64,000 bases of DNA from UBA4615 sp046046245 (GCA_046046245.1 JBJOKE010000028.1:62001-126000), one strand, 5' to 3'; positions 41,368 to 50,388 are shown, counted from the stretch's first letter. Numbers and translations: made by a program. The notes: generated by a model from the sequence alone, not told the origin.

Positions 41368-42486
41368 GTGGCCCCGCCCCGCCCTCCGAAGTCCGCGTCC
41401 GGCGACGCGCGCGGCGCCGCCGGCGCCGCCGCACGCCGGCTCGGCGCGGGCGGCCGTGGCACCGCGACGCCGTCGGCGGCCGCGCGCAAGGCGGGCCTCG
41501 AGGGGCCGCCACCCGCGTCGGCCGGGGCCGGATCCGCGCCGCCGGCCGGTGCCGCCTGGGCGCCGCCGGTGGCCGCACCCGTCGCGGCGGGGGGGCGCGA
41601 CGCGCCCGCCTGGCGCCGCCGGCTCGAGGGCCTGCTGTCGCCGCGCGACCCGCTCGCGTTCGCGATGGTCGCGTCGCTCGTCCTGCACGCGCTGGTGCTG
41701 TTCATGAAGTTCGCGCCGCCGCTGCCGATCAAGGTCAACCCGAACGACGCGCGGCTCGAGGTGGTGCTGCTCAACGCGCAGACCCGCTCGAAGCCGCTGA
41801 CGCCCGACGTGTTCGCGCAGGTCAACCAGGAGGGCGGCGGCGAGCACGAGCGCGGCCGCGCGAAGTCGCCGCTGCCGGCGGAGGCCGCCGCGCGCGACGG
41901 CACGGTGCTGCTCGAGCAGAAGCGTCGGGTCGAGGAACTCGAGGCGCGCCAGCGCGAGCTGATGACGCTCGCGAAGGGTCCGCAGGCCTACGTCGCGCCC
42001 GAGACCCCCGACCCCAGCCCCAAGCGGCCCGACGCGCTCGACCGCGAGGACACCAACGCGGTGCTCGCGCGGATGCAGGCCGAGATCGCGAAGAACGTCG
42101 AGGACTACAACAAGCGCCCGAAGCGGCTGACCTTCGGCGTCAACGCCGTCGGCGTGCAGTACGCCCGCTACGTCGCCGACTGGGCGAACCGCATCGAGAA
42201 GATCGGCACCGAGCGCTATCCGCCCGAGGCGCGCGGCCGGCAGTACGACTCGCTGATCATCACCGTCGAGATCGACAAGCACGGCAACGTGGTCGACGTG
42301 GTGATCAACAAGAAGTCGAAGTACGAGGCGCTGAATCGCGCGGTCAAGCAGATCGTCTACGCCGGCCAGCCCTACGAGCGGTTCCCGCCCGAGATGGCCC
42401 GCGAGGGCGACATCCTGCAGATCGTGCGCACCTGGACCTTCACCAACGATGTCCTCGAGACCCGCTCGCTACGCGGTGATCGGTAA
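41368..42486 (+). CDS. TonB-like energy transducer protein
   Basis: 372 residues. An unusually long Ala/Gly/Pro-rich cytoplasmic N-terminus (about 1-90) precedes one membrane helix (FAMVASLVLHALVLFM, about 94-112), a periplasmic linker with a helical section rich in Glu/Arg, and a C-terminal TonB-type domain (about 275-365: RYPPEARGRQYDSLIITVEID, then GQPYERFPPEM). It would couple the proton motive force to outer-membrane receptors or to envelope maintenance. No exbB/exbD genes are near. Start GTG at 41368, 23 bp after the RNB gene; its 3' end overlaps aroE by 38 bp. Confidence 0.82.
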   Translation: MAPPRPPKSASGDARGAAGAAARRLGAGGRGTATPSAAARKAGLEGPPPASAGAGSAPPAGAAWAPPVAAPVAAGGRDAPAWRRRLEGLLSPRDPLAFAMVASLVLHALVLFMKFAPPLPIKVNPNDARLEVVLLNAQTRSKPLTPDVFAQVNQEGGGEHERGRAKSPLPAEAAARDGTVLLEQKRRVEELEARQRELMTLAKGPQAYVAPETPDPSPKRPDALDREDTNAVLARMQAEIAKNVEDYNKRPKRLTFGVNAVGVQYARYVADWANRIEKIGTERYPPEARGRQYDSLIITVEIDKHGNVVDVVINKKSKYEALNRAVKQIVYAGQPYERFPPEMAREGDILQIVRTWTFTNDVLETRSLRGDR

Positions 42487-43312
42487 CCCGATCGCGCACA
42501 GCCGCTCCCCCGACATCCATGCGATGTTCGCCGCGCAGACCGGCGAGTCGCTGACCTACGAGCGGCTGCTCGCGCCGCTCGACGGCTTCGCGGCCACCGT
42601 CGACGCGTTCCGCGCCCAGGGCGGCAGCGGCTGCAACGTCACGCTGCCGTTCAAGACCGAGGCCTTCGACTACGCGCGCCGCCATACCCCGCGCGCGCTC
42701 GCGGCCGGCGCGGTCAACACGCTCGCCTTCGACGGCGACGACGTGCTGGGCGACAACACCGACGGCCCGGGTCTGGTCTTCGACGTCGAGCGCCGGATCG
42801 GCCTGCCGCTCGCGGGCCTGCGGCTGCTGCTGCTGGGTGCGGGGGGCGCGGCGCGCGGCGCGGTGCTGCCGATGCTCGAGGCCGGCGTGGCCGAGATCGC
42901 GATCGCCAACCGCACGGCCGGGCGTGCGCACGCGCTGCGCGACGAGCTCGCCGCCCGCCTCGGACCCGCGCAGGCCGCGCGGCTGCGCGCCGGGGGCTTC
43001 GACGAGCTCGCGCGCGCGCGCTTCGACCTGATCGTCAACGCGACGGCCGCGAGCCTGTCGGATGCCGCGCCCGCGATCCCCGCCGAGGCATGGCGCGGCC
43101 CGAGGCTCGCGCTCGACATGGTCTACGGGGCCGAGCCGACCGCCTTCATGCGCGCAGCGCTCGCGGCCGGCGTGCCCCGCGTCGAGGACGGACTGGGCAT
43201 GCTGGTGGGTCAGGCCGCCGAGGCCTTCGCGCTGTGGCGCGGCCTGCGGCCGGACCCGAAGCCGGTGCTGGCCGCGCTGCGCGAGCGGCTCGCGCGGCCG
43301 CCGGCCGCCTGA
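42449..43312 (+). CDS. aroE: Shikimate 5-dehydrogenase
   Basis: 287 residues. Substrate-site motifs GNPIAHSRSPDIH and GCNVTLPFKTEAF (conserved Lys), DNTDGPG, then the NADP-binding GAGGAARGAVLPML and the closing GLGMLVGQAAEAFALW. It reduces 3-dehydroshikimate to shikimate with NADPH; aroQ of the preceding step is at 29216. The ATG at 42449 lies inside the end of the TonB-like gene (38-bp overlap), and the start is convincing because the Rossmann-type N-terminus begins directly after it. Confidence 0.96.
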   Translation: MSSRPARYAVIGNPIAHSRSPDIHAMFAAQTGESLTYERLLAPLDGFAATVDAFRAQGGSGCNVTLPFKTEAFDYARRHTPRALAAGAVNTLAFDGDDVLGDNTDGPGLVFDVERRIGLPLAGLRLLLLGAGGAARGAVLPMLEAGVAEIAIANRTAGRAHALRDELAARLGPAQAARLRAGGFDELARARFDLIVNATAASLSDAAPAIPAEAWRGPRLALDMVYGAEPTAFMRAALAAGVPRVEDGLGMLVGQAAEAFALWRGLRPDPKPVLAALRERLARPPAA

Positions 43313-43330
43313 GCGCCGGGTCCGACGACG

Positions 43331-44047
43331 ATGGCCCGCCGGGGCGGCGTGCTGCGGCGGATCGGCCGCGGGCTCGGCTGGCTGCTCGTCGCGGGGGTGG
43401 CCGCGGTGCTCGCGCTGCAGCTCTGGTTCCTCGCGCACGTGCTCTGGTACCGCTGGAACGAGCCGGGCCCGACGGCCTTCATGCGCGCGCAGCTCGCCGT
43501 GCTGCGCGAGGCCGATCCGAAGGCGGCGATCCGCCACACCTGGGTGCCGTACGCGCGGATCTCGCCGCACCTCAAGCGCGCGGTGATCGCCGCCGAGGAC
43601 GCGAACTTCACCGAGCACGACGGCGTCGACTGGGAGGCGATCGAGCGCGCGCACGAGCGCAACCAGAAGCGCGGCAAGGTCACGCACGGCGGCTCGACGA
43701 TCACGATGCAGCTCGCGAAGAACCTCTTCCTGTCGGGCGAGCGCAGCTACCCGAGGAAGGCGCAGGAGCTGGTCATCGCCTTCATGCTCGAGGCCGTGCT
43801 GTCGAAGGAGCGGATCCTCGAGCTCTACCTGAACGTGGCCGAGTGGGGCGTGGGCGTGTTCGGCGCCGAGGCCGCGGCGCAGCGCTGGTACCGGACCTCG
43901 GCCGACCGGCTCGGTGCGGCGCAGGCCGCGCGGCTCGCCGCGATGCTGCCGCGGCCGCGCTTCTACGATCGCAATCCCGGCTCCGCCACCCTCGGACGAC
44001 GGGCCGAGACGATCCAGCGCTGGATGACTTCCGTGACACCGCCGTGA
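43331..44047 (+). CDS. mtgA: Monofunctional peptidoglycan glycosyltransferase (GT51)
   Basis: 238 residues. One N-terminal membrane anchor (about 15-38) then the GT51 domain: AVIAAEDANFTEHDGVDW with the catalytic Glu, HGGSTITMQLAKNLFL, RKAQELVIAFMLE and SKERILELYLNVAEWG. It polymerises lipid II into glycan strands at the outer face of the inner membrane. It follows aroE by 18 bp; the aroE-mtgA pair is standard in betaproteobacteria. Confidence 0.96.
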   Translation: MARRGGVLRRIGRGLGWLLVAGVAAVLALQLWFLAHVLWYRWNEPGPTAFMRAQLAVLREADPKAAIRHTWVPYARISPHLKRAVIAAEDANFTEHDGVDWEAIERAHERNQKRGKVTHGGSTITMQLAKNLFLSGERSYPRKAQELVIAFMLEAVLSKERILELYLNVAEWGVGVFGAEAAAQRWYRTSADRLGAAQAARLAAMLPRPRFYDRNPGSATLGRRAETIQRWMTSVTPP

Positions 44048-44119
44048 CCGTGCGTCGGCGGCACGCGAGGTTTTCCACGCCGCCGCGTCGCAACGGTGGC
44101 GCCGCCCCGGTGGCACGCC

Positions 44120-44239
44120 TAGAATGCGCGGCATCCGAAGCCACCGCAGCCCTCGTCGGGCTGTGCCGAACGTGAACACGACGTCCGCGTTCGCCCGGTC
44201 GGCCTCGCGCCGGCGCTGAGTTCCCGCGCCGTTCGGCAC
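44120..44239 (+). promoter_or_regulatory. Structured leader of mgtE
   Basis: The 227-bp mtgA-mgtE spacer has a possible -10 TAGAAT at 44120-44125, then a 10-bp perfect inverted repeat, GTGCCGAACG (44163-44172) with CGTTCGGCAC (44230-44239). Inside are two hairpins: 44174-44180 with 44186-44192 (one mismatch, 5-nt loop) and 44198-44203 with 44209-44214 (one G-U, 5-nt loop). The result is a closed junction about 35 nt upstream of the start codon. It does not look like the M-box known to me. A Mg-responsive role is inferred from position only. Confidence 0.55.
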
Positions 44240-44274
44240 GAGGCCCAGGGCGACCCCGATCCCCCGAGCCTCAG

Positions 44275-45807
44275 ATGACCGAGCCCCACCCGATCCCGGA
44301 GACGGACCGCGCCGTCGGCGGCGTGCACGCTGCCGCGACCGGGCGCGAGTCCGCCACGCCCCGCGACCCCGAGGACGCGCAGCGCGCGCTCGCCGAGGTC
44401 GAGGACCTGCTGCGCCGCTACGAGGTCGTCCGCGAGCAGGCCCGCCACGAGAGCGCGAGCCTCGACCCCGAACGGCAGGTGCTGGTCGAGCAGGTCGCGG
44501 TCGCCCAGCACCTGGCGCACCTGCGCGCGCGGCTCGACCCGCTGCATCCGGCCGACGTCGCCTACATCCTCGAGGCGCTGCCGCGCGACCAGCGGCTGAT
44601 CGTCTGGGACCTGGTCAAGGCCGAGCGCGACGGCGAGATCCTGGTCGAGGTCTCGGACGCGGTCCGCGAGACGCTGATCGCATCGATGGACCGCGACGAG
44701 CTGCTCGCGGCCGCCGGCACGCTCGACACCGACGACCTCGCCGAGATCGCCGAGGACCTGCCCGAGGACGTCGTCGAGCAGGTGCGTCGCCGGCTCACGC
44801 CCGAGGAGCGCGAGCAGCTGCGCGCCGCGATGTCCTACCCCGAGGAGTCGGTGGGCGCGCGGATGGACTTCGACCTCGTCACCGTCCGCGAGGACGTGAC
44901 CCTCGAGGTGGTGCTGCGCTACCTGCGCCGCTTCGACGAGCTGCCCGACCACACCGACCAGGTCTTCGTCGTCGACCGCCACGACGTGCTGAAGGGCGCG
45001 CTGCCGCTCGACCGGCTGCTGATCAACGAGCCCGACGTGCTGGTCGAGGACGTGATGAAGCGCGACCTGCTGTCGCTGCAGGCGCTCGACGAGGCCGAGG
45101 AGGCCGCGCAGGCCTTCGAGCGATACGACCTGATCACCGCGCCGGTGGTCGATGCGCGCGGCCGGCTGATCGGGCGCCTGACCGTCGACGAGGTGGTCGA
45201 CGTGATCCGCGAGCAGGGCGAGTCCGAGGTGCTGTCGGCCGCCGGCCTGCGCGAGGAGGAGGACCTGTTCGCGTCGATCTGGAACTCGGCGAAGAACCGC
45301 TGGCTCTGGCTCGCGGTGAACATGTGCACCGCGTTCTTCGCGTCGCGCGTGATCGGCGCGTTCGAGGGCACGATCGAGAAGGTCGTCGCGCTCGCGGCGC
45401 TGATGCCGATCGTCGCCGGCATCGCCGGCAACTCCGGCAACCAGACGATGACGCTGTTCATCCGCTCGCTCGCGCTCGGCCAGGTCACCGCGGGCAACGC
45501 GCAGCGGCTGTTCCGCAAGGAGCTGCTGATCGCGCTCCTGAACGGACTGGTCTGGGGCGGCGTGGCCGGCAGCTTCGCGTGGCTGCTCTACCGGTCCACG
45601 CCGGAGGGGCCGATGCTCGGCCTGGTGATGATGCTCGCGATGGTGCTGAACCTGCTGCTGGCCGCGATCGTCGGCATGGGCGTGCCGCTGATGCTCGAGC
45701 GGATGAAGCGCGACCCGGCGATGGGCTCGTCGGTGCTGCTGACCTTCTCGACCGACAGCATGGGCTTCTTCATCTTCCTCGGTCTGGCGACCCTCTTCTT
45801 CCGATGA
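44275..45807 (+). CDS. mgtE: Magnesium transporter MgtE
   Basis: 510 residues. The N-terminal superhelical domain (about 60-195, LHPADVAYILEALPRDQRL), a pair of CBS domains (about 200-325, including TAPVVDARGRLIGRLTVDEV) and a C-terminal five-helix membrane domain with the selectivity-filter region IAGNSGNQTMTLFIRSLALG. The CBS/N domains close the pore when internal Mg is high. The first 50 residues are an extra low-complexity extension. The PAP2 gene overlaps its stop (ATGA). A strongly folded leader precedes the gene. Confidence 0.95.
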   Translation: MTEPHPIPETDRAVGGVHAAATGRESATPRDPEDAQRALAEVEDLLRRYEVVREQARHESASLDPERQVLVEQVAVAQHLAHLRARLDPLHPADVAYILEALPRDQRLIVWDLVKAERDGEILVEVSDAVRETLIASMDRDELLAAAGTLDTDDLAEIAEDLPEDVVEQVRRRLTPEEREQLRAAMSYPEESVGARMDFDLVTVREDVTLEVVLRYLRRFDELPDHTDQVFVVDRHDVLKGALPLDRLLINEPDVLVEDVMKRDLLSLQALDEAEEAAQAFERYDLITAPVVDARGRLIGRLTVDEVVDVIREQGESEVLSAAGLREEEDLFASIWNSAKNRWLWLAVNMCTAFFASRVIGAFEGTIEKVVALAALMPIVAGIAGNSGNQTMTLFIRSLALGQVTAGNAQRLFRKELLIALLNGLVWGGVAGSFAWLLYRSTPEGPMLGLVMMLAMVLNLLLAAIVGMGVPLMLERMKRDPAMGSSVLLTFSTDSMGFFIFLGLATLFFR

Positions 45808-46475
45808 GCCGCGCAACGCGCCGCCCCATCGACCCGCGGGCCCGGCTGCGTCGCGCCGCCGCGCGCGGCCTGCTGCTCGCGCTCGGCGTCGCCAGCCCCG
45901 CGCTGCACGCCGGCGGCGGGCCGCTGGGCATCGACTCGGCCCGGCCGCATTCGACGCATCCGCTGTACGACGAGGACCTGCAGCGCGCCGCCTACCGCTC
46001 GCTGGTGCTGGTGCCCTGGATCGGCGCGCTGGTCGAGGGGACGGAGTCGCGGATCGGTCGCACCTGGTGGCGCTCGGCCGAGTCGGCGACCGCGTCGCTG
46101 GTCGCGGTCAGCGCGGTGAAGGCGCTCGCGCAGCGCAGGCGCCCCGACCAGGCCGACCCCCCCGATCCCGACCTCTGGCGGCAGGGCAGCGCCTTCGAGA
46201 GCTTCCCGAGCGGGCACGTGACGCTCGCGACCGCGGCCGTCACGCCGTTCCTGCTCGAGTACGGTCGCGAGCAGCCGGCCGTCTGGGCGCTGGCGGCGAT
46301 CCCGCTGTGGATGGGCATCGCGCGGGTCGAGGTGCGCGCGCACTGGCAGACCGACGTGCTGGGCGGCTGGCTGCTCGGCGCCGTCACCGGCTGGGCGATG
46401 TCGCGGCCGGACTCGCCGCTGGTGCTGCGCGTGTTCGGCGACGGCGCCTTCGTCGGGCTGCGCTACCGCTGGTAG
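45804..46475 (+). CDS. PAP2-family phosphatase
   Basis: 223 residues. The three phosphatase motifs are present: KALAQRRRPDQ, SFPSGHVTLA and a third motif ARVEVRAHWQTDVLGG, in which the expected Ser-Arg start is replaced by Ala-Arg. A signal-peptide-like N-terminus (residues about 17-36, ending SPALHAGG) suggests export; a first membrane segment is also possible. Substrates of the family are undecaprenyl pyrophosphate, phosphatidate or lipid A phosphates. It is translationally coupled to mgtE by a 4-bp overlap. Confidence 0.83.
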   Translation: MSRATRRPIDPRARLRRAAARGLLLALGVASPALHAGGGPLGIDSARPHSTHPLYDEDLQRAAYRSLVLVPWIGALVEGTESRIGRTWWRSAESATASLVAVSAVKALAQRRRPDQADPPDPDLWRQGSAFESFPSGHVTLATAAVTPFLLEYGREQPAVWALAAIPLWMGIARVEVRAHWQTDVLGGWLLGAVTGWAMSRPDSPLVLRVFGDGAFVGLRYRW

Positions 46476-46502
46476 CCCGCGGCGGGCGCCGGCCGCACGA
46501 CG

Positions 46503-47864
46503 TCAGCCGAGCTCGAACGCCTCGCCCTGCGCGGGCACGTCGACGGTCCAGCCGAGCTCGGTGCGCAGCCGCGCGGCGAGCGCCGACGACGCGGCCGGCT
46601 CGCCGTGGACGACGAAGGCCCGCAACGGCGTCCCGGGCATCGAGCGTGCCCAGCGCAGCAGGTCGTCGGCGTCGGCGTGTGCGGACAGCCCCTGCACGGT
46701 GACGACCTCGGCGCGCACCGGGTGGTCGGCGCCGTGGATCCGCAGCGTCCGCGCGCCCGCCTGCAGCGACGCGCCGCGGGTTCCTTCGGCCTGGTAGCCG
46801 GCGAGCACGACCGTGTTGCGCGGGTCGGGCGCCATCGCCTTCAGGTGGTGGAGCACGCGGCCGCCGGTGGCCATGCCGCTCGCCGACACGATCACGCACG
46901 GATAGGCGGCGCGGACCAGCGCCTTCGACGCCTCGACGTCGCGGACCATCGTCGCGACCGTCGACATCGCCTCGAGCTCGGCGTCGTCGAGCCGGTGGCC
47001 CTTCGGGAAGCGGCGGTAGAGCGAGGTGGTGTCGATCGCCATCGGGCTGTTCAGGAAGACCGGCACGTCGGGGATCGCGCGGCGCGCCTTCAGGCGGGCG
47101 ATCACGTACAGCAGCAGCTGCGCGCGACCGACCGCGAAGGCCGGGATCAGCACCGAGCCGCCGCGCGCGACGGTGCGGACGATGGCGTCGGCCAGCTCGT
47201 CGGACGGGTCGTCGTCCGGGTGCAGGCGGTCGCCGTAGGTGCTCTCGATGACGACGACGTCGGCGGCCGGCGCCGGTGCCGGGTCGCGCATCAGCACGTC
47301 GTCGTAGCGGCCGAGGTCGCCCGAGAAGACGATCGAACGACCGTCGAGCGCGAGCCGCAGGCTCGCGGCGCCGAGGATGTGCCCGGCGTGCGTGAAGCGC
47401 GCCGACGCGCCGTGGCCGAGATCGAGGTCCTGGCCGAAGCGCACCGTGCGGAACCGCTTCAGCGCGCGCTCGGCGTCGGCCTCGGTGTAGAGGGGCAGGG
47501 CCGGGTGGTGCTTGGAGAAGCCCTTGCGGTTCGCGTAGTCGGCGTCCTCCTCCTGCAGGTGCCCGCTGTCGGGCAGCAGCAGGTTGCACAGCTCGCGGGT
47601 CGCGTCGGTGCACCAGACGGGTCCGGCGAAGCCGTCGCGGACCAGCCGCGGCAGGAAGCCCGAGTGGTCGATGTGCGCATGGGTCAGCAGCACCGCGTCG
47701 AGGCTGCGCGGGTCGATCGGCGGCACCGCCCAGTTCTGCAGCCGCAGCGCCTTCAGCCCCTGGAACAGCCCGCAGTCGACCAGGAGACGGGACGGCCCGT
47801 GCTCGACCAGGCATTTCGATCCGGTCACCGTGCCGGCGGCCCCGAGGAAGCTCAGTCGTGTCAT
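46503..47864 (-). CDS. Beta-CASP metallo-beta-lactamase-fold RNA-processing nuclease-like protein
   Basis: 453 residues. The metal site THAHIDHSG, HAGHILGA and FSGDLGRYDD define the MBL half; ESTYGDRLH, SASGMATGGRVLHHL and QGLSAHAD define the beta-CASP half, as in CPSF73/YSH1-type exo- and endonucleases (COG1236). A cytoplasmic RNA 3'-processing or decay role is likely; the RNA target is unknown. Start at 47864 (MTRLSFLGAAGTVTGS), the conserved beginning. It is divergent from the Bug receptor gene with a 79-bp spacer. Confidence 0.9.
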   Translation of the reverse strand: MTRLSFLGAAGTVTGSKCLVEHGPSRLLVDCGLFQGLKALRLQNWAVPPIDPRSLDAVLLTHAHIDHSGFLPRLVRDGFAGPVWCTDATRELCNLLLPDSGHLQEEDADYANRKGFSKHHPALPLYTEADAERALKRFRTVRFGQDLDLGHGASARFTHAGHILGAASLRLALDGRSIVFSGDLGRYDDVLMRDPAPAPAADVVVIESTYGDRLHPDDDPSDELADAIVRTVARGGSVLIPAFAVGRAQLLLYVIARLKARRAIPDVPVFLNSPMAIDTTSLYRRFPKGHRLDDAELEAMSTVATMVRDVEASKALVRAAYPCVIVSASGMATGGRVLHHLKAMAPDPRNTVVLAGYQAEGTRGASLQAGARTLRIHGADHPVRAEVVTVQGLSAHADADDLLRWARSMPGTPLRAFVVHGEPAASSALAARLRTELGWTVDVPAQGEAFELG

Positions 47865-47943
47865 CGCGCCTCCGAGAGACCTCAGGGTACCATCGGCCCG
47901 CCGACGACAGATCGACCCGAACGACCCGGCAGGAGACACCCCG

Positions 47944-48930
47944 ATGATCCGACCGACACGCCGCCGCGCGCTGCTCGCCGCCGCCTGCGGCGCCGCCCCC
48001 TTGCTCGTTCCCATGCCCGCCGCGGCGCAGGCCTGGCCGACGAAGCCGCTGCGGATCATGGTCGGCGCGAATGCCGGCGGCGGCACCGACATCATCGCGC
48101 GGATGCTCGCCGAGAAGCTGTCGGCCTCCCTCGGCCAGCAGGTGATCGTCGAGAACCGGCCGGGCGCGTCGAACACCATCGCCGCCGACGTCACCGCGAA
48201 GGCCGCGCCCGACGGCCATACGCTGCTGGTCGCGACCAACACCGGGCAGGCGATCGCCCCGCACCTGATCCGGCTCGCGTTCGATCCCCTCAGGGACATC
48301 GCGCCGATCGCGCTGATCGTCGACGTGCCGAACGTGCTCGTGGTGAACCCCGCGCTGCCCGCGAAGTCGGTGGCCGAGCTGGTGGCGCTCGCGAAGGCGA
48401 AGCCGGGCGAGCTGAAGTACGCGTCCTCGGGCGTGGGCAGCACCCAGCACATCGCCGGCGAGGCCTTCGCCGCGGCCACCGGCACGAAGCTCGTGCACGT
48501 GCCCTACAAGGGCAGCGCGCAGGCACACCTCGACCTGATGTCCGGTCAGGTGGAGACCATGTTCGACACCACCTCGTCGGCGATGCAGCACATCCGCGGC
48601 GGCAAGCTGCGCGCGCTCGCGGTCACCACGCCGAAGCGCTCGTCCGAGCTGCCCGAGGTGCCGACGCTCGCCGAGGCCGGCGTGAAGGGCGCGGAGATGG
48701 GCACCTGGTACGGGCTCTTCACCACCGGCGGCACGCCGGCGCCCATCGTCGAGCGGCTGGTCGCCGAGGCCGCGCGCGCGATGCAGCAGCCCGACGTGCA
48801 GGCCCGGCTGCGCGGGCTGGGCGGCGAACCGGGCACGCTCTCGCGCGAGCAGTTCGCGGCGATGAACCGGGCCGAGTACGAGCGCTTCGGCAAGCTGATC
48901 CGCGAGGCGGGGATCCGGCTGGAACAGTGA
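47944..48930 (+). CDS. Bug-type tripartite tricarboxylate transporter receptor
   Basis: 328 residues. A signal peptide with a twin-arginine-like start (TRRRALLAAACGA) ends near AAAQAWP. Bug hallmarks follow: WPTKPLRIMVGANAGGGTDIIAR, VIVENRPGASNTIAAD, VHVPYKGSAQAHLDLMSG. Such periplasmic receptors bind carboxylates or similar small molecules and are massively expanded in Burkholderiales; most are orphans like this one, with no tctA/tctB membrane genes beside it. Start 47944 chosen because it begins the signal peptide; GGAG lies 10 bp upstream. Confidence 0.93.
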   Translation: MIRPTRRRALLAAACGAAPLLVPMPAAAQAWPTKPLRIMVGANAGGGTDIIARMLAEKLSASLGQQVIVENRPGASNTIAADVTAKAAPDGHTLLVATNTGQAIAPHLIRLAFDPLRDIAPIALIVDVPNVLVVNPALPAKSVAELVALAKAKPGELKYASSGVGSTQHIAGEAFAAATGTKLVHVPYKGSAQAHLDLMSGQVETMFDTTSSAMQHIRGGKLRALAVTTPKRSSELPEVPTLAEAGVKGAEMGTWYGLFTTGGTPAPIVERLVAEAARAMQQPDVQARLRGLGGEPGTLSREQFAAMNRAEYERFGKLIREAGIRLEQ

Positions 48931-48943
48931 GGCGGGCGATCCG

Positions 48944-49741
48944 TCAGTCGAGCAGCGCGTCGCGCAGCGCCGCGCGCAGCGTGGCGTCGACGCCGGCCGC
49001 GTCGAGGTACGCGTCGATCGACCCGTGCGTGCGGCCGACCTCCGCGAGCGCGGCCTCGAGATACTCGATGCGCACGTCGGCGATCGTCTCGATCGCCTCG
49101 AGCTCGCGCGGCGCGGGCCGCAGGCCGGCGCGCTCGACGAGCCGGCGCGCGAGGTCCGCGGGCGGCGTGCGGCGCGCGCTCTCCAGGTAGTCGTCCACGA
49201 TCGCCTCGCGGGGCACGCCGAGCGCGGCGAGCAGCATCGCGACGACGAAGCCCGTGCGGTCCTTGCCCGCGGTGCAGTGGACCAGCACCGGGACCGGCGA
49301 ACCGTCGACGCCGGCGAGCCGCCGGGCGCCTTCGCGGACCGCGGGCGCGAGCGCGGCGGGCATCCGGCCGTAGGTCTCGATCATCCAGCGGCGCGCGCCG
49401 TCCGCATGGAAGTCCGGGCCGTCGAGCGCGAGCCGCCAGCCCCCCGCGCGGACGGCCTGCAGCCGGTCCGGCAGGTCGTCGAAGACCAGGGTCTCGCGCG
49501 GCGCGGCGGCGGGCCAGCGGGTGGGCATCTGCGTGCGCTCGTCGTCGCGCCGCAGGTCGAGCACCGCGCCGATCCGCAGCGGGGCCAGCGTGTCGAGATC
49601 GGCGTCGGTCAGCCGGTGCAGCGCGTCGGAGCGCCAGAGCCGCGCGGCCCGCAGCCGCCGGCCGTGCGCCGCGGGCAGCGGGTCCACGGCGCGGAAGTTC
49701 GGGGCGCCATCGAGGCGGGGCGGGGCGGCGGGGGCGGTCAT
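48944..49741 (-). CDS. Tyrosine/dual-specificity protein phosphatase family protein
   Basis: 265 residues. The P-loop HCTAGKDRTG has the nucleophile Cys156 and the conserved Arg; upstream PNFRAVD and VLDLRRDDER are typical of the bacterial Y_phosphatase3 (Tyr/Ser or phosphoinositide phosphatase) group. The cytoplasmic substrate may be phosphotyrosine protein or phosphoinositide-like compounds. It converges with the Bug gene (13-bp gap) and lies downstream of marR by 69 bp on the same strand. Confidence 0.87.
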   Translation of the reverse strand: MTAPAAPPRLDGAPNFRAVDPLPAAHGRRLRAARLWRSDALHRLTDADLDTLAPLRIGAVLDLRRDDERTQMPTRWPAAAPRETLVFDDLPDRLQAVRAGGWRLALDGPDFHADGARRWMIETYGRMPAALAPAVREGARRLAGVDGSPVPVLVHCTAGKDRTGFVVAMLLAALGVPREAIVDDYLESARRTPPADLARRLVERAGLRPAPRELEAIETIADVRIEYLEAALAEVGRTHGSIDAYLDAAGVDATLRAALRDALLD

Positions 49742-49810
49742 CGGCCGAGTATGCCGCCCGGGCGCGGCCGGCGCGGGGCGGGGCGGGCGGCAACGGAACG
49801 GGACCCGGGC

Positions 49811-50287
49811 TCAGTCCCCGTCCGCGTCGTCGCCCTCGTCGCCGTCGCCGAGCAGCGCGAGGCCGTCGTCGATCAGCGCATGCAGCGCCGCGACCCGCTC
49901 GACGCCGAGGGTCGCGTTCAGCTCGAGCTGCGCCTTCTTCCAGTGGCGGCGCGCCTCGGCCTGCTTCGAGCGGCCGGCGGGCGTGACCGACACCCGTCGG
50001 CTGCGAGCGTCCTCGCCCGGACCCTGGATGACCCAGCCGGCCTCGATCATCACCCTCAGGTTGCGCGTCAGCGTGGACGCGTCGAGCCCCATCGCGCGTG
50101 CGAGCTCCGCCGGCCGCACCGGCTCGCTCGCGACGATCGCCGACAGCAGCGAGAACTGCGTGCCCTTCAGGCCGGCGTGCGCGAAGTGCGCGTCGTAGCG
50201 GCGGCCGACCGCACGCAGCAGCCGCCGCAGCCGGAAGTTGGTGCAGCCGCGCGGGGCGGCGGCGGGATGGACATCGGCGGAAGCCAT
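49811..50287 (-). CDS. MarR-family transcriptional regulator
   Basis: 158 residues. Winged helix with PVRPAELARAMGLDASTLTRNLRVMIEAGWV (recognition helix) and the wing GEDARSRRVSVTPAGR. The start at 50287 (MASADVHP) places the -10 TACAAT only 5 bp upstream, so the mRNA may be nearly leaderless; an in-frame ATG at 50350 would place the operator inside the gene and is unlikely. Two 12-bp palindromes cover the promoter, pointing to autorepression and control of the divergent MATE exporter, the classic MarR layout. Confidence 0.92.
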   Translation of the reverse strand: MASADVHPAAAPRGCTNFRLRRLLRAVGRRYDAHFAHAGLKGTQFSLLSAIVASEPVRPAELARAMGLDASTLTRNLRVMIEAGWVIQGPGEDARSRRVSVTPAGRSKQAEARRHWKKAQLELNATLGVERVAALHALIDDGLALLGDGDEGDDADGD

Positions 50288-50292
50288 GATAA

Positions 50293-50320
50293 ATTGTAGC
50301 TGCAATCGTTGCAGCTGCAA
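50293..50320. promoter_or_regulatory. marR/MATE operator: tandem 12-bp palindromes over the marR promoter
   Basis: TTGTAGCTGCAA (50294-50305, one mismatch) and TTGCAGCTGCAA (50309-50320, perfect) are spaced by 3 bp, centre to centre 15 bp. On the minus strand they cover the marR promoter TTGCAG (50320-50315), 16 bp, TACAAT (50298-50293). A TTG-N6-CAA palindrome is a common MarR site form. Binding by the adjacent MarR protein is inferred. Confidence 0.8.
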
Positions 50321-50388
50321 GCCCAAGGCGGGTCGGCTGCGATCCCCCACCCCGACGCCGCCCGCGCGTCCCGTCCCCAGGCGCCCCC

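Noticed and set aside
44111..44127. A sigma-54 promoter starting TGGCAC before mgtE
   Set aside because: The GC of the -12 element is 2 bp too far away; the TAGAAT -10 reading is simpler.
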